The notes under the pieces were generated by a model, which did not search any database, was not told the DNA's origin, and worked only from the letters and a program-made list of their open reading frames with translations. Positions 47,261 to 59,935 of a DNA stretch of 64,000 bases are shown here, in pieces. Both the position numbers and the translations under genes were made by a program. Location: assembly GCA_032207245.1 (NCBI GenBank), contig CM063500.1, positions 19,228,734-19,292,733 of the forward strand, read 5' to 3'. This DNA is from Pardosa pseudoannulata (Eukaryota > Arthropoda > Arachnida > Araneae > Lycosidae). Numbering within the stretch: position 1 is the stretch's first letter; each line of letters begins with the position of its first letter.

Positions 47261-48887
47261 CAACCTCGACCACTAACTCTTTAACTTAAAACTTACAATT
47301 TTACAGCGCGTCTGAAAGGAATATTTTTACGTAGATACTAAATGTTTTTATGGAAAACGGTGAGAAAATACTTTATATTTTAGTTATTCGATAAAACAAT
47401 CAAAATATTTTCTTTGGATTTCAATTAATCACGTATAATTAAAAGAAAAGAACAAGAGGATAGTTGAAAGTCCAAACTGACACAAATAATATTTTTATAC
47501 TAAACCAACCACCAAAACGGAATAGTTGTTTGCGTATTGTGCTTGCACCCGATGGGTTTGGGTTTGATTCCTAAGTAAGAGATGTATTTGTGTGTTGTAC
47601 CCTCATAGGGAGTGACTTATATGGTGGTCTCAAAATAAAAATTGAAATAATTCTGAGGATTATATGGTAAAACACTAATAAAGGTTCCGCATTTGTATAA
47701 AAAAATATGAAACAGATATTTTTAAAAATCAATTTAATTATAGTTGTAGTAATGTAATTGAATAATAGAAACCTATTTTGTACAGCAATTTTCTAATCTT
47801 TTATCTCGACAGAGCTATGACAGATGGCTGTATCTTGGTCACAGTGAAACCGCAAAAAAAACCTAAACTCTTTTCTTTTCAATTCTTACAAATTACTGCA
47901 AAGCCGTTTAAATATGTAGCACTATTCACGCCTCTTAGAAAAAATAAGTGAGTTCAGAAATCAAAAGAAACAAAATGGCTGTGATAGACTAGCATCTGTA
48001 ATGAGACTCCTTCGTGGACATTTATCTTCTATTCCAATCAGCCATTAAGTGTTTCCGAGCTACAATTCAAAGCAATAATTCACTATAAAACATCAGTGGC
48101 CTGCAACCGCTTTCAAAGGATTTAGTAAGAATTATGTTAGGTTTCTGAACTTTTTTTTTACGTTCTGCTAGTTTTAGGTCGTAATTCAACACAACGTGTT
48201 CTTCAGCAAAGTCACGAAAAATAAGACATTAATGCAAATCACAGAAGAAAACATAACCTAAACTCCACTTGAAATACCTACACTGACTGACAAATGGACA
48301 AAAATTTACATATTTCAGCTATTGGCTGGAGTCGACTTTACTCCTTCCTCCCATGTGATACTCATATAGAAAAGGGAATTGTAGTCTTGCTACAGATCTA
48401 ATATCCTGTGGACTTGGAAGAGTAAATCTTCTTCTTTTAAATAGCTAAAACAGTCTACTATTTATAAACGAATCAGGGGAAAGTACTTTATTGTATATTC
48501 AATTTTCAAGAATATCAAATATATTTTCGATTTAAATCTAGTCACAATAATTGGCCTAAATTTCTAGTTTTTTTTTTCTAAAAATATTCTACAATTCTAA
48601 GATAAATCAACAAGCCGATGATGTCTTGATAAAATGTTTATCATGACTATTGCACAGTTTGATATCCAAACATCAAACATAGTGGTGAGTGGCTAGCTTC
48701 CACACTCTAACAAAGAAGCTACATTTGGCCGAAGTTCACACAGTAACCCTTTCTGAATACGCTCTCTTTCAATTATTACTCGTCAAGCGCTTTTATATGG
48801 AGTTCTTAGTGATTCATGCGCCTGTATTATAGAGTGCTCTGCGTTTTCTGCCTTTAAACTCCTAAACACGCGTGTTATTAATTTTAT
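47261..48887. other. AT-rich single-copy DNA, nothing recognised
   Basis: No long frame and no repeat relation seen. Slightly GC-richer around 47800-48110 and 48650-48860. Confidence 0.5.
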
Positions 48888-48961
48888 ATTTTCAAACCTG
48901 ACATACAGACATACATACATATATATATATATTTACATATATAAATGCCAGGTTTGAAAAT
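48888..48961. repeat. Inverted repeat around a short microsatellite
   Basis: ATTTTCAAACCTGACAT (48888-48904) and ATGCCAGGTTTGAAAAT (48945-48961), one mismatch, with (CATA)n(TA)n between. Looser complementarity extends outward into TTAATTTTA/TAAAATTAA-type sequence. Confidence 0.75.
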
Positions 48962-49185
48962 GGGTTTTAAAAATTAAGTTAGATTAAAAAAATTAAGTGA
49001 ACTACTTAAAGATCACAGGCGAATGTACACAGCGAAAACAAGTTAATGCGAAAAGACATCAGGAAGAAAGTTTTTGGCGCACTTTGAGTGGAAAGCTGGG
49101 CCGGGCAACACCCTCATAAGCTAGTCGATGGTGTAATTTAACAAAGAGGTATATTTAATGGCTTAACGAAAGGATAACTGACCAT

Positions 49186-49189
<4 letters not shown>

Positions 49190-49221
<32 letters not shown>
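49190..49221. repeat. (TA)n microsatellite
   Basis: About 16 dinucleotides. Confidence 0.97.
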
Positions 49222-49225
<4 letters not shown>

Positions 49226-49724
49226 CCAGCGAAAATATTCTCCCACCGATTACACCTAAGAATCAGCCAATAATATTTAAGTTGTCCGGGCTTTCGGGGA
49301 AAAAGAACTCCCAATTCATTTTGCAGACTCTATCAGAAACATAAGTCCAAATCTGCAAAATTTTACGTTTTTGAGTATCGAAATCTAAGGTTCCCAAGAG
49401 ACTACAGATTATTCAGCAATTTTTGGAAGGCAAGAGTAACTTGATCATTTAATCTATCTCGGGAACGCACAGTTCATCATCTCAATTGTTGTAGACGCGA
49501 TACCACTTTCATGGGACAGTTGAAAAATGTGACCAGTGGACAGAAAACTAGCATTTATTTCAGTACTAGATTTGAGAGATGGGTAAAAATAATTTAAGTG
49601 GGAGAACACTCCTTTATTTGGTATTTTATGTCTGGGAAATTAAATATTAAGAAATGAGAAGGGTAAATAGGAGAAATTCAAATATCTATTTTAGGGGTAA
49701 TAGTTTGATCCATTACACACATAT

Positions 49725-49751
49725 GGGTGTGTACATATATTTATACATACT

Positions 49752-49789
<38 letters not shown>

Positions 49790-49823
49790 TTTACATATGT
49801 ATATATATCCGCACACACACACA

Positions 49824-49894
<71 letters not shown>
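49725..49894. repeat. (TA)n / (CA)n microsatellite
   Basis: TATACATA tracts, CACACACA at 49812-49824, and a long TA tract to 49894. Confidence 0.96.
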
Positions 49895-49897
<3 letters not shown>

Positions 49898-50459
49898 AAA
49901 AATAAGTAGAGAAAGGAAAAAAAATAAGAATCAAAACCAAGTTTTTCTGAAGCGTACAAAGTCATTTATACACGAGCAACAACCACTAATAGTGTATTTG
50001 CAGAATTAAAGGTTCTAAAATGCTCTTTCTTTGAAATCAGAAGATCCACTTGTACAAAGTAAGTATCAACTAAGAAATGTTATGTGCTAAGTTTCATTGT
50101 AAATATTAGTCTGTTATATAAAAGGTGAAGTGCTTACATTTAGGGACAGTACAAAGTAGAAATAAACAGTTTTTTATATCTATACAATTTATCTGGTTCC
50201 TTCATCTCTTTTCTGATTTTATCTTGTCCTCGACTTGATCGTTTTTTCTAATTCATTTTAGTGCATTTTCGGTTCCTTGAAAATCAATGCCGAGGTTTCA
50301 ATGTAAATGTTAAAATCCATCTCTAAATATTCCAAGTTCATACTTTCATGCGTGGGCTTAAATGCATGTCCTCAAAACATTCAAAATACTCAGTTACATC
50401 TAAGACTTTTCCTTTACGAACCATACATTTATACATGAATTTCCCAATTAAGAATTCAT

Positions 50460-51000
50460 TATTCGGTTATCAGGGAAACTGTATTGCTCTTTAGGGGCCT
50501 AATGAATAGCTATAACACGTTCTCTTCTCACCGAGACATATATTCGGTGTATACTGGCTCACTAAAAAAGTTACTCGCCACAGGCAGGTCAAGTTTATCC
50601 CAGGATGTCATGTCGCAACAGTGTTACCAATGCAACTATAAATTAAGAACCTCCATCCACTGTCATGAATTGAACCAACAAAAAAATGGACCCCAAAGTA
50701 AAATCAATTTATGACCACAAGAAGTGAAGCTCATAGATCTGATGATCTCTCTCATCTCTAATTGAAAAACAGCCTAGAGGATCCAGGTAAGGAGATGTGA
50801 AGATTAAATGCGATGAATGCATCTGTCCTATTTCAAAAGAGGATATGCTGACCTAACGCGTGAAGTCAGACACTGTTAGATCTGCGAGATCTGCTCGAAT
50901 GTGGCATAGCCCGCAGGCGTTGCACCTTCGATGACCTTTTAAGGTAGTCCGGGGTCAGATGTTAATACTGCATCGTTACTTTTGATTCCACCAGTAGATA
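50460..51000. other. GC-balanced single-copy island
   Basis: Unique, repeat-free. A 76-codon plus frame at 50484-50714 has no known motif. A small inverted repeat, AGATCTGCGAGATCT, lies near 50878. Confidence 0.28.
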
Positions 51001-51304
51001 AATGAATGATAACGTTAAGCAAATATGCAGATGATTTTCTCATTAGTATATTTATAACTGTCTAGAAGGAAATGCAAACGGTCTAAACATGTAGTTAATG
51101 ATTATTTATTTATTTTTTATTTAACTGTTTATTCCGTAAACGTGTAGATGAAGATCTCTTATCGTCATAAATTACCTCAGTGTTAGGAACACTTTCTCAA
51201 ATATTAATATCATTAAGATGAATTAGAATCAAGTCTAACCACCTATTCACACATTCATGTGTAAGTCTGTGTAAATGTATATGGGAGATTACGTTTGTTT
51301 ATAT

Positions 51305-51530
<226 letters not shown>

Positions 51531-51794
51531 GGTTGAAGATTGCAGATACTATTGCATATATGAGAACATATCTTGCAAACCCACACCACACCAGATATAT
51601 ATTTATATATTTCTAATGATACAAAGTATTGCAAAATTCTACTATTAAAAGAACCTCAATTTCCTCTTTTAATACCACTACATAACTGTACAGGCATGGA
51701 AATGAGGTATTACATTTACCCGCATTTCCATTATTATAAAATTAAGACACTTGATTTAATTATAGTTATTAAATAATAATTACAAATATTAAAT

Positions 51795-53420
51795 TAGTAA
51801 AATAAAATTAACAGCATTTTGAAGATCAATATTTTCATGAATGCAACTTGTAAATTTCGATAACCATATATTTATGTATAAATGGAAATTATGTTCAAAT
51901 TTTGCAACATGCATTTTTTTCAATATCTATTTCGGAACATTCGTCAATATCTATTTCGTAAATCAAAACAGTAATTTTTTACCTCAGTTTGGCTCCCTCG
52001 AAATTTCACAGCTCCATATGGCAACAGGCAGTTAAGCTTCTTGCCTTATTACAGTAATTGTTATGAAAGCAAACTGGTATGAATTTAAATTTCTTGACTA
52101 ATTCAAATGTACAATGCAATTTATTAAATAGACTGGGATGAGAGTCTAGTTTATCTAATATCAATTGTTTAAAAGAAATTAGGCTAATGAGAAATTAGCA
52201 CTAAAATCTCAAATTCATGAAATGTATGGACATTTTAAATTAGTAAAATGAAATGAACTTCATTTTGAGGATCAAGAATTTTTATGAATGCAATTTGTAA
52301 ATTTCGATGTTCATATATTTATGCATGAATGTAAATTATGTGGAAATCAGGATTGATGAACATTTTTCAGTACTTATTTCGTAACAGTTAAATATTTAAA
52401 AAAATATCCCAGTTCAGCTCCTTCAAAATTTTAAAGAGCTGTAGTAACAGCAGGTTAATCTCTTCATTTATTAGAACAATTGTTATGTACGGGAACTGGT
52501 ATGAATTTATATTTCTTGGCTGATTCAAATGTACAATGCAATTTATTAAATAGACTGGGATGAGAGTCTATTTTATCTAATATCACTTGTTTAAAAGAAA
52601 TTAGACTAATGAGAAATTAGCACTAAAATCTCAAATTCATGAAATGCATGGACATTTTAAATTAATAAAAGGAAATGAACTTCATTTTGAGGATCAAGGA
52701 TTTATGAATGCAACTTGTAAATTTCTATGTTCATATATTTATGCATAAATGTAAATTATGTGCAAATCAGGCTTGATGAACATTTTTCAGTACTTATTTC
52801 GTAACAGTTAAAAATTTTAAAAATATATCCTAGTTCTGCTTCTTAAAAACTTTAAAGAGCTTTAATAACACCAGGTTAATCTTCTTCATTTATTAGAACA
52901 ATCGTTATATAAGGGAACAGGTGTGAATTTAAATTTCTTGAATGATCCAAACACACAATGTAATGTATCAAATAGACTATGATAGGAGTCTACTTTACCT
53001 AGTTTCATTTGTTTGAAAGGAAATAGCAAATGAGAAATTGGCACTAAAATCTCAAATTTTATTTATACATAGACTTTTTAAATTGATAAAAGGAAATTAA
53101 CAGCATTTTGAGGATTAAGATTTTACGAATGCAACTTGTAAATTTCGATAATCCTATGTATGAATGCAAATTATGTGCAAAGTATGCTTGAGGCATATTT
53201 TTCAATATCTATTTCGTAACACTATGAAGTTAAAACAGCAATTCTTCGTCCCAGTTCAGCTCCTTTAAAATTTCACAGCTCCCTATGATAACAGGAGGTT
53301 AATATTCTTGACTTATTACAGTAATTGTTATGAATGGGAGATGGTATGAATTTAAATTTCTTGACTGATCCAGACGCACAATGCAATGTATCAAATAGAC
53401 TAGAATAAGAGGAAGATACC
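51795..53420. repeat. Tandem array, about 425-bp unit, four copies
   Basis: CTTGTAAATTTCGAT-type marks lie near 51848, 52289, 52712 and 53132. Units also share GCACTAAAATCTCAAATTC, TAGACTGGGATGAGAGTCTA and AATTTAAATTTCTTGA. The last unit stops near 53420 and is the most diverged. No conserved frame. Confidence 0.85.
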
Positions 53421-53424
53421 TCCC

Positions 53425-53915
53425 AACTTCTGCATTCAAATCGACTGGGCTTCCATTTGGCGACCAATTTTGCAACTCCCTCTCAAAGTTAGTGCATCGG
53501 TTACTGACAAAGCAGCCGGTCGTGCCCAGATAAGTATCATCATAATTAGACGATTACAATACATTCACTGGCGTAGACACTTTCCACCTCTATCTTTGAT
53601 TCCTTATTGGCCGGCAATTATCCGCCCAAATGGCTTCCTCCTGAACTGTTTATAAGTTGTTGGTATTCAGGAGTCGTTTGATGGTTAGCTACACCCACTG
53701 TTCAAAGAGCTCCTCTTGCCAGACAGTGATACAGTCGTAAACAGGCCTCTTGCATTTTGCGTCTATTTTTGGAGGTGAAAGGATGGCTGTATTGCTTTCT
53801 TGCTATACCACTTGGTTACAGGATAACAGGGAGGGTTTGAAATCGTGATGAAATTTGCAATCCACTTAATAGCAAAGTCATACCTCCTTAGATAGCTTAG
53901 TATTCTTACCGGTTT
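53425..53915. other. GC-balanced single-copy island
   Basis: Unique sequence after the 425-bp array, including TTCCTTATTGGCCGGC and GTAGACACTTTCCACC. A 61-codon plus frame at 53470-53655 is not recognisable. Confidence 0.28.
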
Positions 53916-53919
53916 CTTT

Positions 53920-54235
53920 TCTGGTAAGAATAAATAAAACGGGAAATATACTCTAAAAGACAGAAACCATATTTTAAAAAAAAATAAGTTTGTTAACGCA
54001 ATGAGAATTACGTGTCAAGTATTTCTTCTTTTACTCTAACGGTGATGAGTTATAATTAGAAAGAACCATAAATAACATTTTTCATTGACAGAAATAATTT
54101 TGTCGTTACTGGCAGAAATCTCTCTTGGTCAAATTATATTTTGATAAGAATAAATAAAACGGAAAATATACTTTAAGAAATGTATTGTATATTCTTAAAC
54201 AAATAAGTTTGTTAACGAAATGAGAGAAACGTGTA
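53920..54235. repeat. Diverged tandem duplication
   Basis: AAGAATAAATAAAACGGGAAA at 53928 and AAGAATAAATAAAACGGAAAA at 54147. Each is followed by AAATAAGTTTGTTAACG, then GAGA and CGTGTAA/CGTGTCA. Period about 220 bp. Confidence 0.65.
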
Positions 54236-54287
54236 AAGTATGTAAATATATATGCATAGATCTTCTTCTGCTTGAGACTTTTTGCCG

Positions 54288-54475
54288 AGAGATTGCCGAT
54301 TGGTTAGGGTGCTGGCCTTCGGTACCGGAGTTCGTGGGTTCGAATCCCACTATTGCATGAATGTCCGTAGCCGTTTGGAATCAGCTGTAAGCTGTATGTC
54401 CCGGTCTCTCTCGGTTAGCCCTCGTGTTGCCAAAAGTAGACCGTAGCACTCCAAAACAAAACAAGAACAAAATAC
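54288..54475 (+). mobile_element. tRNA-derived SINE, family A, best copy
   Basis: The head resembles a tRNA gene: an A-box-like TGGTTAGGGTGCTGG at 54301-54315 and a B box GGTTCGAATCC at 54337-54347, spaced as in tRNA promoters. It is followed by a non-tRNA body (CCCGGTCTCTCTCGGTTAG) and a 3' tail with CTCGTGTTGCCAAAAGTAG ending in CAAAACAAAACAAG. The same body and tail occur at 18326-18482 and 35418-35490, on the minus strand. Pol III transcription of the active family is inferred from the boxes; mobilising LINE unknown. Confidence 0.75.
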
Positions 54476-54656
54476 TTGCGACTTTTCCATGAGTGAACTT
54501 TTGCAACCACAGATTTGTTCTGAAAGTAAGAACATCCTCACGGAGTTCTAAAGAACAAGGAATCACGAAACTCTAGGACGACCTCTACTCACTAGGTTTT
54601 GATCTATAGTCATTTGGTCTTTTTGGATGCATTTAGACTATTTTTATGAATGTCAA

Positions 54657-54923
54657 TCAAGAATATTTTACTGCACAGATATCCAAGTTAATTTTTGGAA
54701 TTCCAGTGAAAGTAAATCTAGGAGGCAAATCCGAAAGATTATCATAATTAATTTTAAAAAATTGTCTTGCTTGACAATTTCCATCTGTACTACTATCAGA
54801 GTCACTACTATCCAGGTCATCTAGTAAACTTCCGCTACTATCATTTACAGATAATTCAGTTCCTGATTCCGAGTCAGAGTTCGAATCACAAGAAATTAGC
54901 TCCATACGCTCTGAATTATCCAT
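54657..54923 (-). pseudogene. N-terminal fragment of a piggyBac-type transposase
   Basis: An 88-codon frame starting at 54923. Residues about 10-48 are rich in Asp, Glu and Ser (SDSESGTELS, DDLDSSDSDSSTD), as in the acidic N-termini of piggyBac transposases. Residues about 68-82 contain PPRFTFTGIPKINLDI, resembling the F-T-G-x-P-G-(I/V)-N entry to the catalytic core of that family. It then hits a stop, before any catalytic Asp. The TTAA-adjacent terminus upstream at 55270 supports the assignment. A plain acidic protein is the alternative. Confidence 0.6.
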
Positions 54924-55270
54924 TATTTAAAAGTAAAAATATATTATTCAACTCTTACATCAATAAAATTATCAGGCCTTTAGCAAAATATAACCAGAAA
55001 GCTATACAGTGAAAGATAACAATTCGTTTTCTGATACAAAACATGCTAAAAAAAACCTCGCTTTTGAATCAATCAGAGTAGAAAATACAATAAACTGCAA
55101 ACTATCATTTACTGGACATCTATACGAATAATTTTTTACTAAAATTGGAAAAAATACTGCCGAAATAGTGCAAGCGAAATAGAAATCAGATTACCCGTAT
55201 GACGTACGGGCAAATCAGTAAAGGCCCGAAAGCTGTGCCCGTTCTGCGTAAGGGCAAAACAGGGAAGGAG
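54657..55270 (-). mobile_element. 5' part of a piggyBac-type element P5
   Basis: At 55271-55274 is TTAA. Going left on the minus strand the terminus reads CTCCTTCCCTGTTTTGCCC, then a GC-rich subterminal zone with repeated TACGGGC/GCCCGTAC-like motifs. After about 340 bp an open frame begins (54923). The other terminus and most of the transposase are missing; a SINE and unrelated DNA lie to the left. Confidence 0.65.
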
Positions 55271-55274
55271 TTAA

Positions 55275-55965
55275 TCATGTTAAAATACCTCTCTTGTATA
55301 CAAATGAACACCTGTTTAATATTTAACATTAGAGAAAAAAAATCCCAAACTCATTCTTGCATGTCTAAAAATCTATCACAGCCGCCGCCTTGTGAATTTA
55401 TTCGGTGTCATTTTCAACAATAATTATATTTGCACTGTGAAAACTTCTCGAATGTGTTCATCATCATTTCCTCATCACGTTGACAAATCGCCGTTCACTT
55501 GCCAATTAGGCCTTTCGAACCATAGATATGCGTTGTTCCACGCTGCTGATGAGCAGAATAGAGAGAGAGAGAGACAAAAAAAGAAGAAGGAATGAAGCAA
55601 CCCTGCTACAATGTTTGGTTGCGGGAAAGAAGAAAATAAAAAGAAAAAAAAAATTGGGATTCGAAAATGTATTCAACTTTGGATGAGATTATAATCACTC
55701 TTCTCTTCCACGAACTGTTGAGCCTTAAAAGCACCGCGACACTTGCGGAAATAAAACTCGTCTCCTCTGAAGCCTGTCATTAGGCTGACAATGCAATGGA
55801 GAGTCTTCCGAAAAAAAGATCAGATCATGGTTTTCACTACCCCGGTCATGATTCGATTGATCTACTCTTTAAAAGGAAACCATTTGCTTGAAAGAGAGTA
55901 ACTCTTCCCTCCAAAAGTAGAGCCGAGAGAGGATCTGGCAAACCATTGAGGTTTACATCATTAAA
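55275..55965. other. GC-balanced single-copy island
   Basis: Unique stretch between the P5 end and a dispersed repeat. It contains a (GA)n run at 55559-55573 and TTGCCAATTAGGCC. Frames at 55199-55595 are short and featureless. Confidence 0.28.
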
Positions 55966-55967
55966 CA

Positions 55968-56815
55968 GTTATCCCCTACATAATAATAGCCTAAGTTATC
56001 TGTCCGTCTGTCATCGAATTTGTGAAGCGGTTGGACCTGGAATGGATAGAGGCATTCATATTGGATTCTTGATGAGTTAGAGTTAGCAAAATTCAAAGCG
56101 AGTCAAGTTTATCTTCTCCTAAACTATCTATCCGATTCTAAAGTAAATTGGTATAAATATGCTTCACATCACTGAGAAATATACTGTCTCTTTAAAGTTT
56201 TCGAAATCCACCCCTTCTCCCCTTTTCGAGTGTTTAATGCTATTATTTCGAACCCTATTATCCCCGGTTAAGAGCAAGCGATTAAATTTATCAATTTATC
56301 ACATAATAAATAGGTAAAAATAACACTTTTTCTAGCATTATGACGTCATTCCTTTAATCCTCTCGTTTAATCATTTCTTATTTTGAATTATTTAAATATC
56401 TGCATTATTGTCATACGTTTTATCACTGAACATATATTATGTAAATAATTATCTTTTATATTTGGTTTATATAAGGCGATTTCACGCAGTAGGGCAAATT
56501 CTCAAAGTAAGACAATTCTGGCTTTAGTTTCAAACGGAAGGGCAGTTTATTGTTTGTCTATTGGCTGTTGTAAACATAAAAATGAATGGGAAGGGCATTA
56601 TAGTAGTTCGTGACGTTGCGACAAATTGCCTTATAATAGATTAGGTTCATATATTAATCATCAATTATTTTTTGTTTAAAGATAATTTTCAGCCAAAAAA
56701 AAAACCCATCTTTTTTATCTGCCTCATAGGGTACTTTACAATCCTGGAAAATGAAAAATTTTACTAATCCCATGATATGAAGGCCTATATGATAGTCTGT
56801 CAGTAATTAGCAAGA
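55968..56815 (+). repeat. Dispersed repeat carrying a BEL/Pao-like pol fragment, copy 1
   Basis: It starts about TCCCCTACATAATAATAGCC and includes the GAAGCGGTTGGACCTGGAAT block. After the internal TATATTTGG zone it ends with CTTTTTTATCTGCCTCATAG and CTAATCCCATGATATGA. The last part translates as FYLPHRV-LYN, the Y-L-P-H-(R/H)-x-V motif of BEL/Pao reverse transcriptases. Part of the pol-like piece kept in the copy at 12300 is deleted here. Confidence 0.65.
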
Positions 56816-56852
56816 AAATATGAAATGATCTGAGTCCGAGCTTGATCTAACT

Positions 56853-57415
56853 CGGTGCTTCTCAACCTTTTCTTGGACCATGCCACATTGAGTAGCTTTT
56901 AAACATCTGATGTCCCTATATATGAACATATTTAATAACTGGAGTTTCCAGGAATAAAACCCAGAGGGCCATATTTATACTGATCTTTCCTCGACCAGCT
57001 ACGCTACACTATAATCTCTGTTAATGTAAATTTGAAAAAAAAAAGATATTAAAAATCAAGTAGATTTTAAATATGATAAACCTGATGAAATTCTGAGGTA
57101 GTAAAATGTAGAAAATTTTATTTTATTTTAGTCAATTATAACAAGCAGAAGATAAATATAGAATGTAGGTTACTAAAATAAATTAAAAAAAATAGGAGTC
57201 ACCTAAAAAAATTGATATGATCCTTGTGCTTGATGCTTGCAGCAAAGATATTGTATATTAGGAAAATATTTAATTAGAGTCAGCTTGCAATCTCCTTGTT
57301 TGGCGATATCTAGTAAATTTCTTTTCTAACTCACTAGATATCACCAAAATTTAATTGCCCTTTTAAAACCAAACGCCTACCAGAAAAACCGTAAGCCCCA
57401 CATTAAGAAGTACTG
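56853..57415. mobile_element. hAT-type MITE, 563 bp
   Basis: Ends CGGTGCTTCTCAACCTTTTC and (right, reverse complement) CAGTACTTCTTAATGTGG, a common hAT terminus pattern. Flanking 8-mers ATCTAACT (56845-56852) and ATCTAACG (57416-57423) differ by one base, suggesting an older insertion. AT-rich interior without coding sequence. Confidence 0.78.
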
Positions 57416-57574
57416 ATCTAACGTCAATTAAATCCAATTAGATAAATATGGTAGTATTTAATTATCAAATTGCATCCTCCTTTTTTTCATCTAGCAAAAT
57501 AGGAGGTAGACTTGATAAATATAAATGTGAATTATGAACAGAATAGTTAATTCATATTAATGAATGTTCAAATA

Positions 57575-57790
57575 ATTTTAAACCTTTACCTGTACTATAC
57601 ATCATATATGATATACACATCTAATGCTGTATACCCTTATATATCACGTGATACACAATGAATCACGTGAACACAATATTTTAACAGGAATAAATTTGGT
57701 GTAACACCTTAAATAGAGTTATATTTTCTGTTAGACGAATGAAATACTTACGATATATAATTATTCTTTCATATAGATACAATCAAAGGA
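57575..57790. repeat. Dispersed repeat E, copy 2 (inverted)
   Basis: Counterpart of 11690-11930: CTGTACTATACATCATATAT, ACACATCTAATG, TATATATCACGTGATACACA and ATAATTATTCTTTCATATAG. No coding sequence. Confidence 0.5.
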
Positions 57791-58094
57791 GTAAAACTAT
57801 TAAGATTAATAGTTTAAGAAGTAAAAAAATTATTTCTCATTTTATGAAATATAACAAAGCTTTTTACTATATTTCAGAAAGGTTCTGAAACAATTCTTGA
57901 TTTACTAGAAATTAAACTCTAAGAATAGAAATATTGCAGGACTCTTCTAAAAGAAAATTGTTTAATATGGGCGCTAATTTAAAAGGTTGACTAAGCTTTT
58001 CATTCACTCAGAGGGTAGACAAACTGAGGACCAAACATGGTTGGGAACTAAATACTGGGGGTTCCGTGTAAGGTTGACCACCTAACCAGAACTT

Positions 58095-58588
58095 ATGCTT
58101 TGCAACCCAGGGCTTTTGGTCGAGAAAACGAAGATTGGTGCCGAAGGTAATGGCTCCACGCGAGCGGTAGCGTTGAGGTTTAGTTTAGTTCAGTTAATGA
58201 AAGTGTTTATGGAATTATAACTTTTGCTATTGATGACAAATACATTTTAATACAGTAGTAAAAAACTCTCAAGGCTGGAGTATAGCAATATTTAACTTGT
58301 TAAAATACAATAAGTATTTTAAATAATACAATTTACTACCAGAACATGCTTTGCAACCCAGGGATCTTGGTCGCGAAAACAGAGATTGGTGCCGAAGGTA
58401 ATGGCTTCACGGGAACGGTAACGTTGAGGTTTAGTTTGGTTCAGTTAATGAAAGTGTTTATGGAATTATAGCTTTTGCTATTGATGACAAATACATTTTA
58501 ATGTAGTAGTTAAAAAAACTCTCATGGGTGGAGTATAGCAATATTTAACTTGTTAAAATACAATAAGTATTTTAAATAATACAATTTG
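58095..58588. repeat. Tandem duplication, about 250-bp unit
   Basis: Both copies read ATGCTTTGCAACCCAGGG, ATTGGTGCCGAAGGTAATGG, TTGAGGTTTAGTTT and GATGACAAATACATTTTAAT to AAATAATACAATTT. High identity. The GC-richer head (58095-58170) might come from a SINE, but I see no A or B box. Confidence 0.88.
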
Positions 58589-59144
58589 GATAAGTGTACA
58601 CTGACACGACACGTAGAGTTCGACCTATAAATGAAAAGTATAATGAGTTCTCGGTTCAAATGAATCAACCTTCGACAAGTTCTACAACAATCGTTGCGTT
58701 TCTCATCACATCAGAAGGTTAAGCATGCGATCTTTCTATAAACCCGCATCTTTATTCTAAACAGGTTTTATTGTGGTTGAATTAAATGCAACCTTCTACA
58801 ACGAAATAACTCGCTTTCAGAGTTTGAAAGAATTTGATATGAGCAAATTATCGTAAGACAATAACATTTTGACTTTTAACTCCATATAAATTGACTTTTT
58901 AAAGCAGCTGTAATATATAGGTCGTAAATGAAATTATACTGTTAGATATAACTTCTTGGATAACTTTAATGAAATTATTTTTTTGCTTTCAGTCTACCGT
59001 ACAAATTATTAGCAATTTGAAACACGAAATTGGATAACTATTGTCTCTAAAAGAGTACCTGTAAGAATGCTTAGTAGGCATAAAAACAATTTTTGATTGT
59101 CTAATGTTATTATTATTAATTATTTGCATAAAATGAAACAATCT

Positions 59145-59935
59145 CATGGCACCTCAAATCCATAAAGCATTTAAACACTCGAATCACAAGTCTCATTGTA
59201 CTATACATAATGTGAAATGTAATCCATTTTTCCTCAAACCTGAATTTATTATATTTCTCTTTGTGTTTGTGATTGCATATTTATGGCAGACTAAAACTCA
59301 TAAATTTTTATTTACAAAATTTTAAACTTTGAAATTGTGAAATTGCTTTGATATGTATTTCCTTTTGTACATAATTGTGTAGATTATAAGTAATGTAATC
59401 TTGGAAATTAAATGAAAACTTTCAAACAGGTAATCCAAATTCTTATAAAACATTTACTCCATTCATTTTACTTTAATATGCTGGTATAAACTACCATATT
59501 GCTCAAAGTATTACGGAATTGAACTCAGACATTGGTTTTTTTTATGTAGAATGGCGAAATTTATTATGGTGTCATAAAACTATAAAAAATTTAGGCAATC
59601 GAAATCAAACGTCTCATTGTATCATACATACTATGAAATATAATCTATTTATGTCTTAAAATGTTCACCAACTATATACTTCTTTTGCTGTGATTGAATA
59701 TTTATGGCAAATTAAAACTTAGAAATTATTCACGAAACTAAACATAGAATTTACTTCACTATGTTTTTTTTCTTTCGTTCATAATTGTGAACTCTCTGTA
59801 ATATCTCTTAGAAACTGACTGAAAATTTTAAATCAGAAATTCAAATTCTAACAAAATTTTTGCTAAGTTTATGCTAGTGTGTTGGTATAAACTACCATAC
59901 TGACCGGAGTATTCCTGAATTAAACTGAGACATAA
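59145..59935. repeat. Diverged tandem duplication, about 410-bp unit
   Basis: Copies from about 59150 and 59570 share AATC.AA(C/G)TCTCATTGTA, ATATTTATGGCA.A.TAAAA and TGGTATAAACTACCATA. AT-rich, non-coding; merges into the array at 59935-60850. Confidence 0.65.

Noticed and set aside
54288..54360. Genuine tRNA gene
   Set aside because: A and B boxes are present, but acceptor stem pairing is absent and the same sequence recurs with a SINE body.
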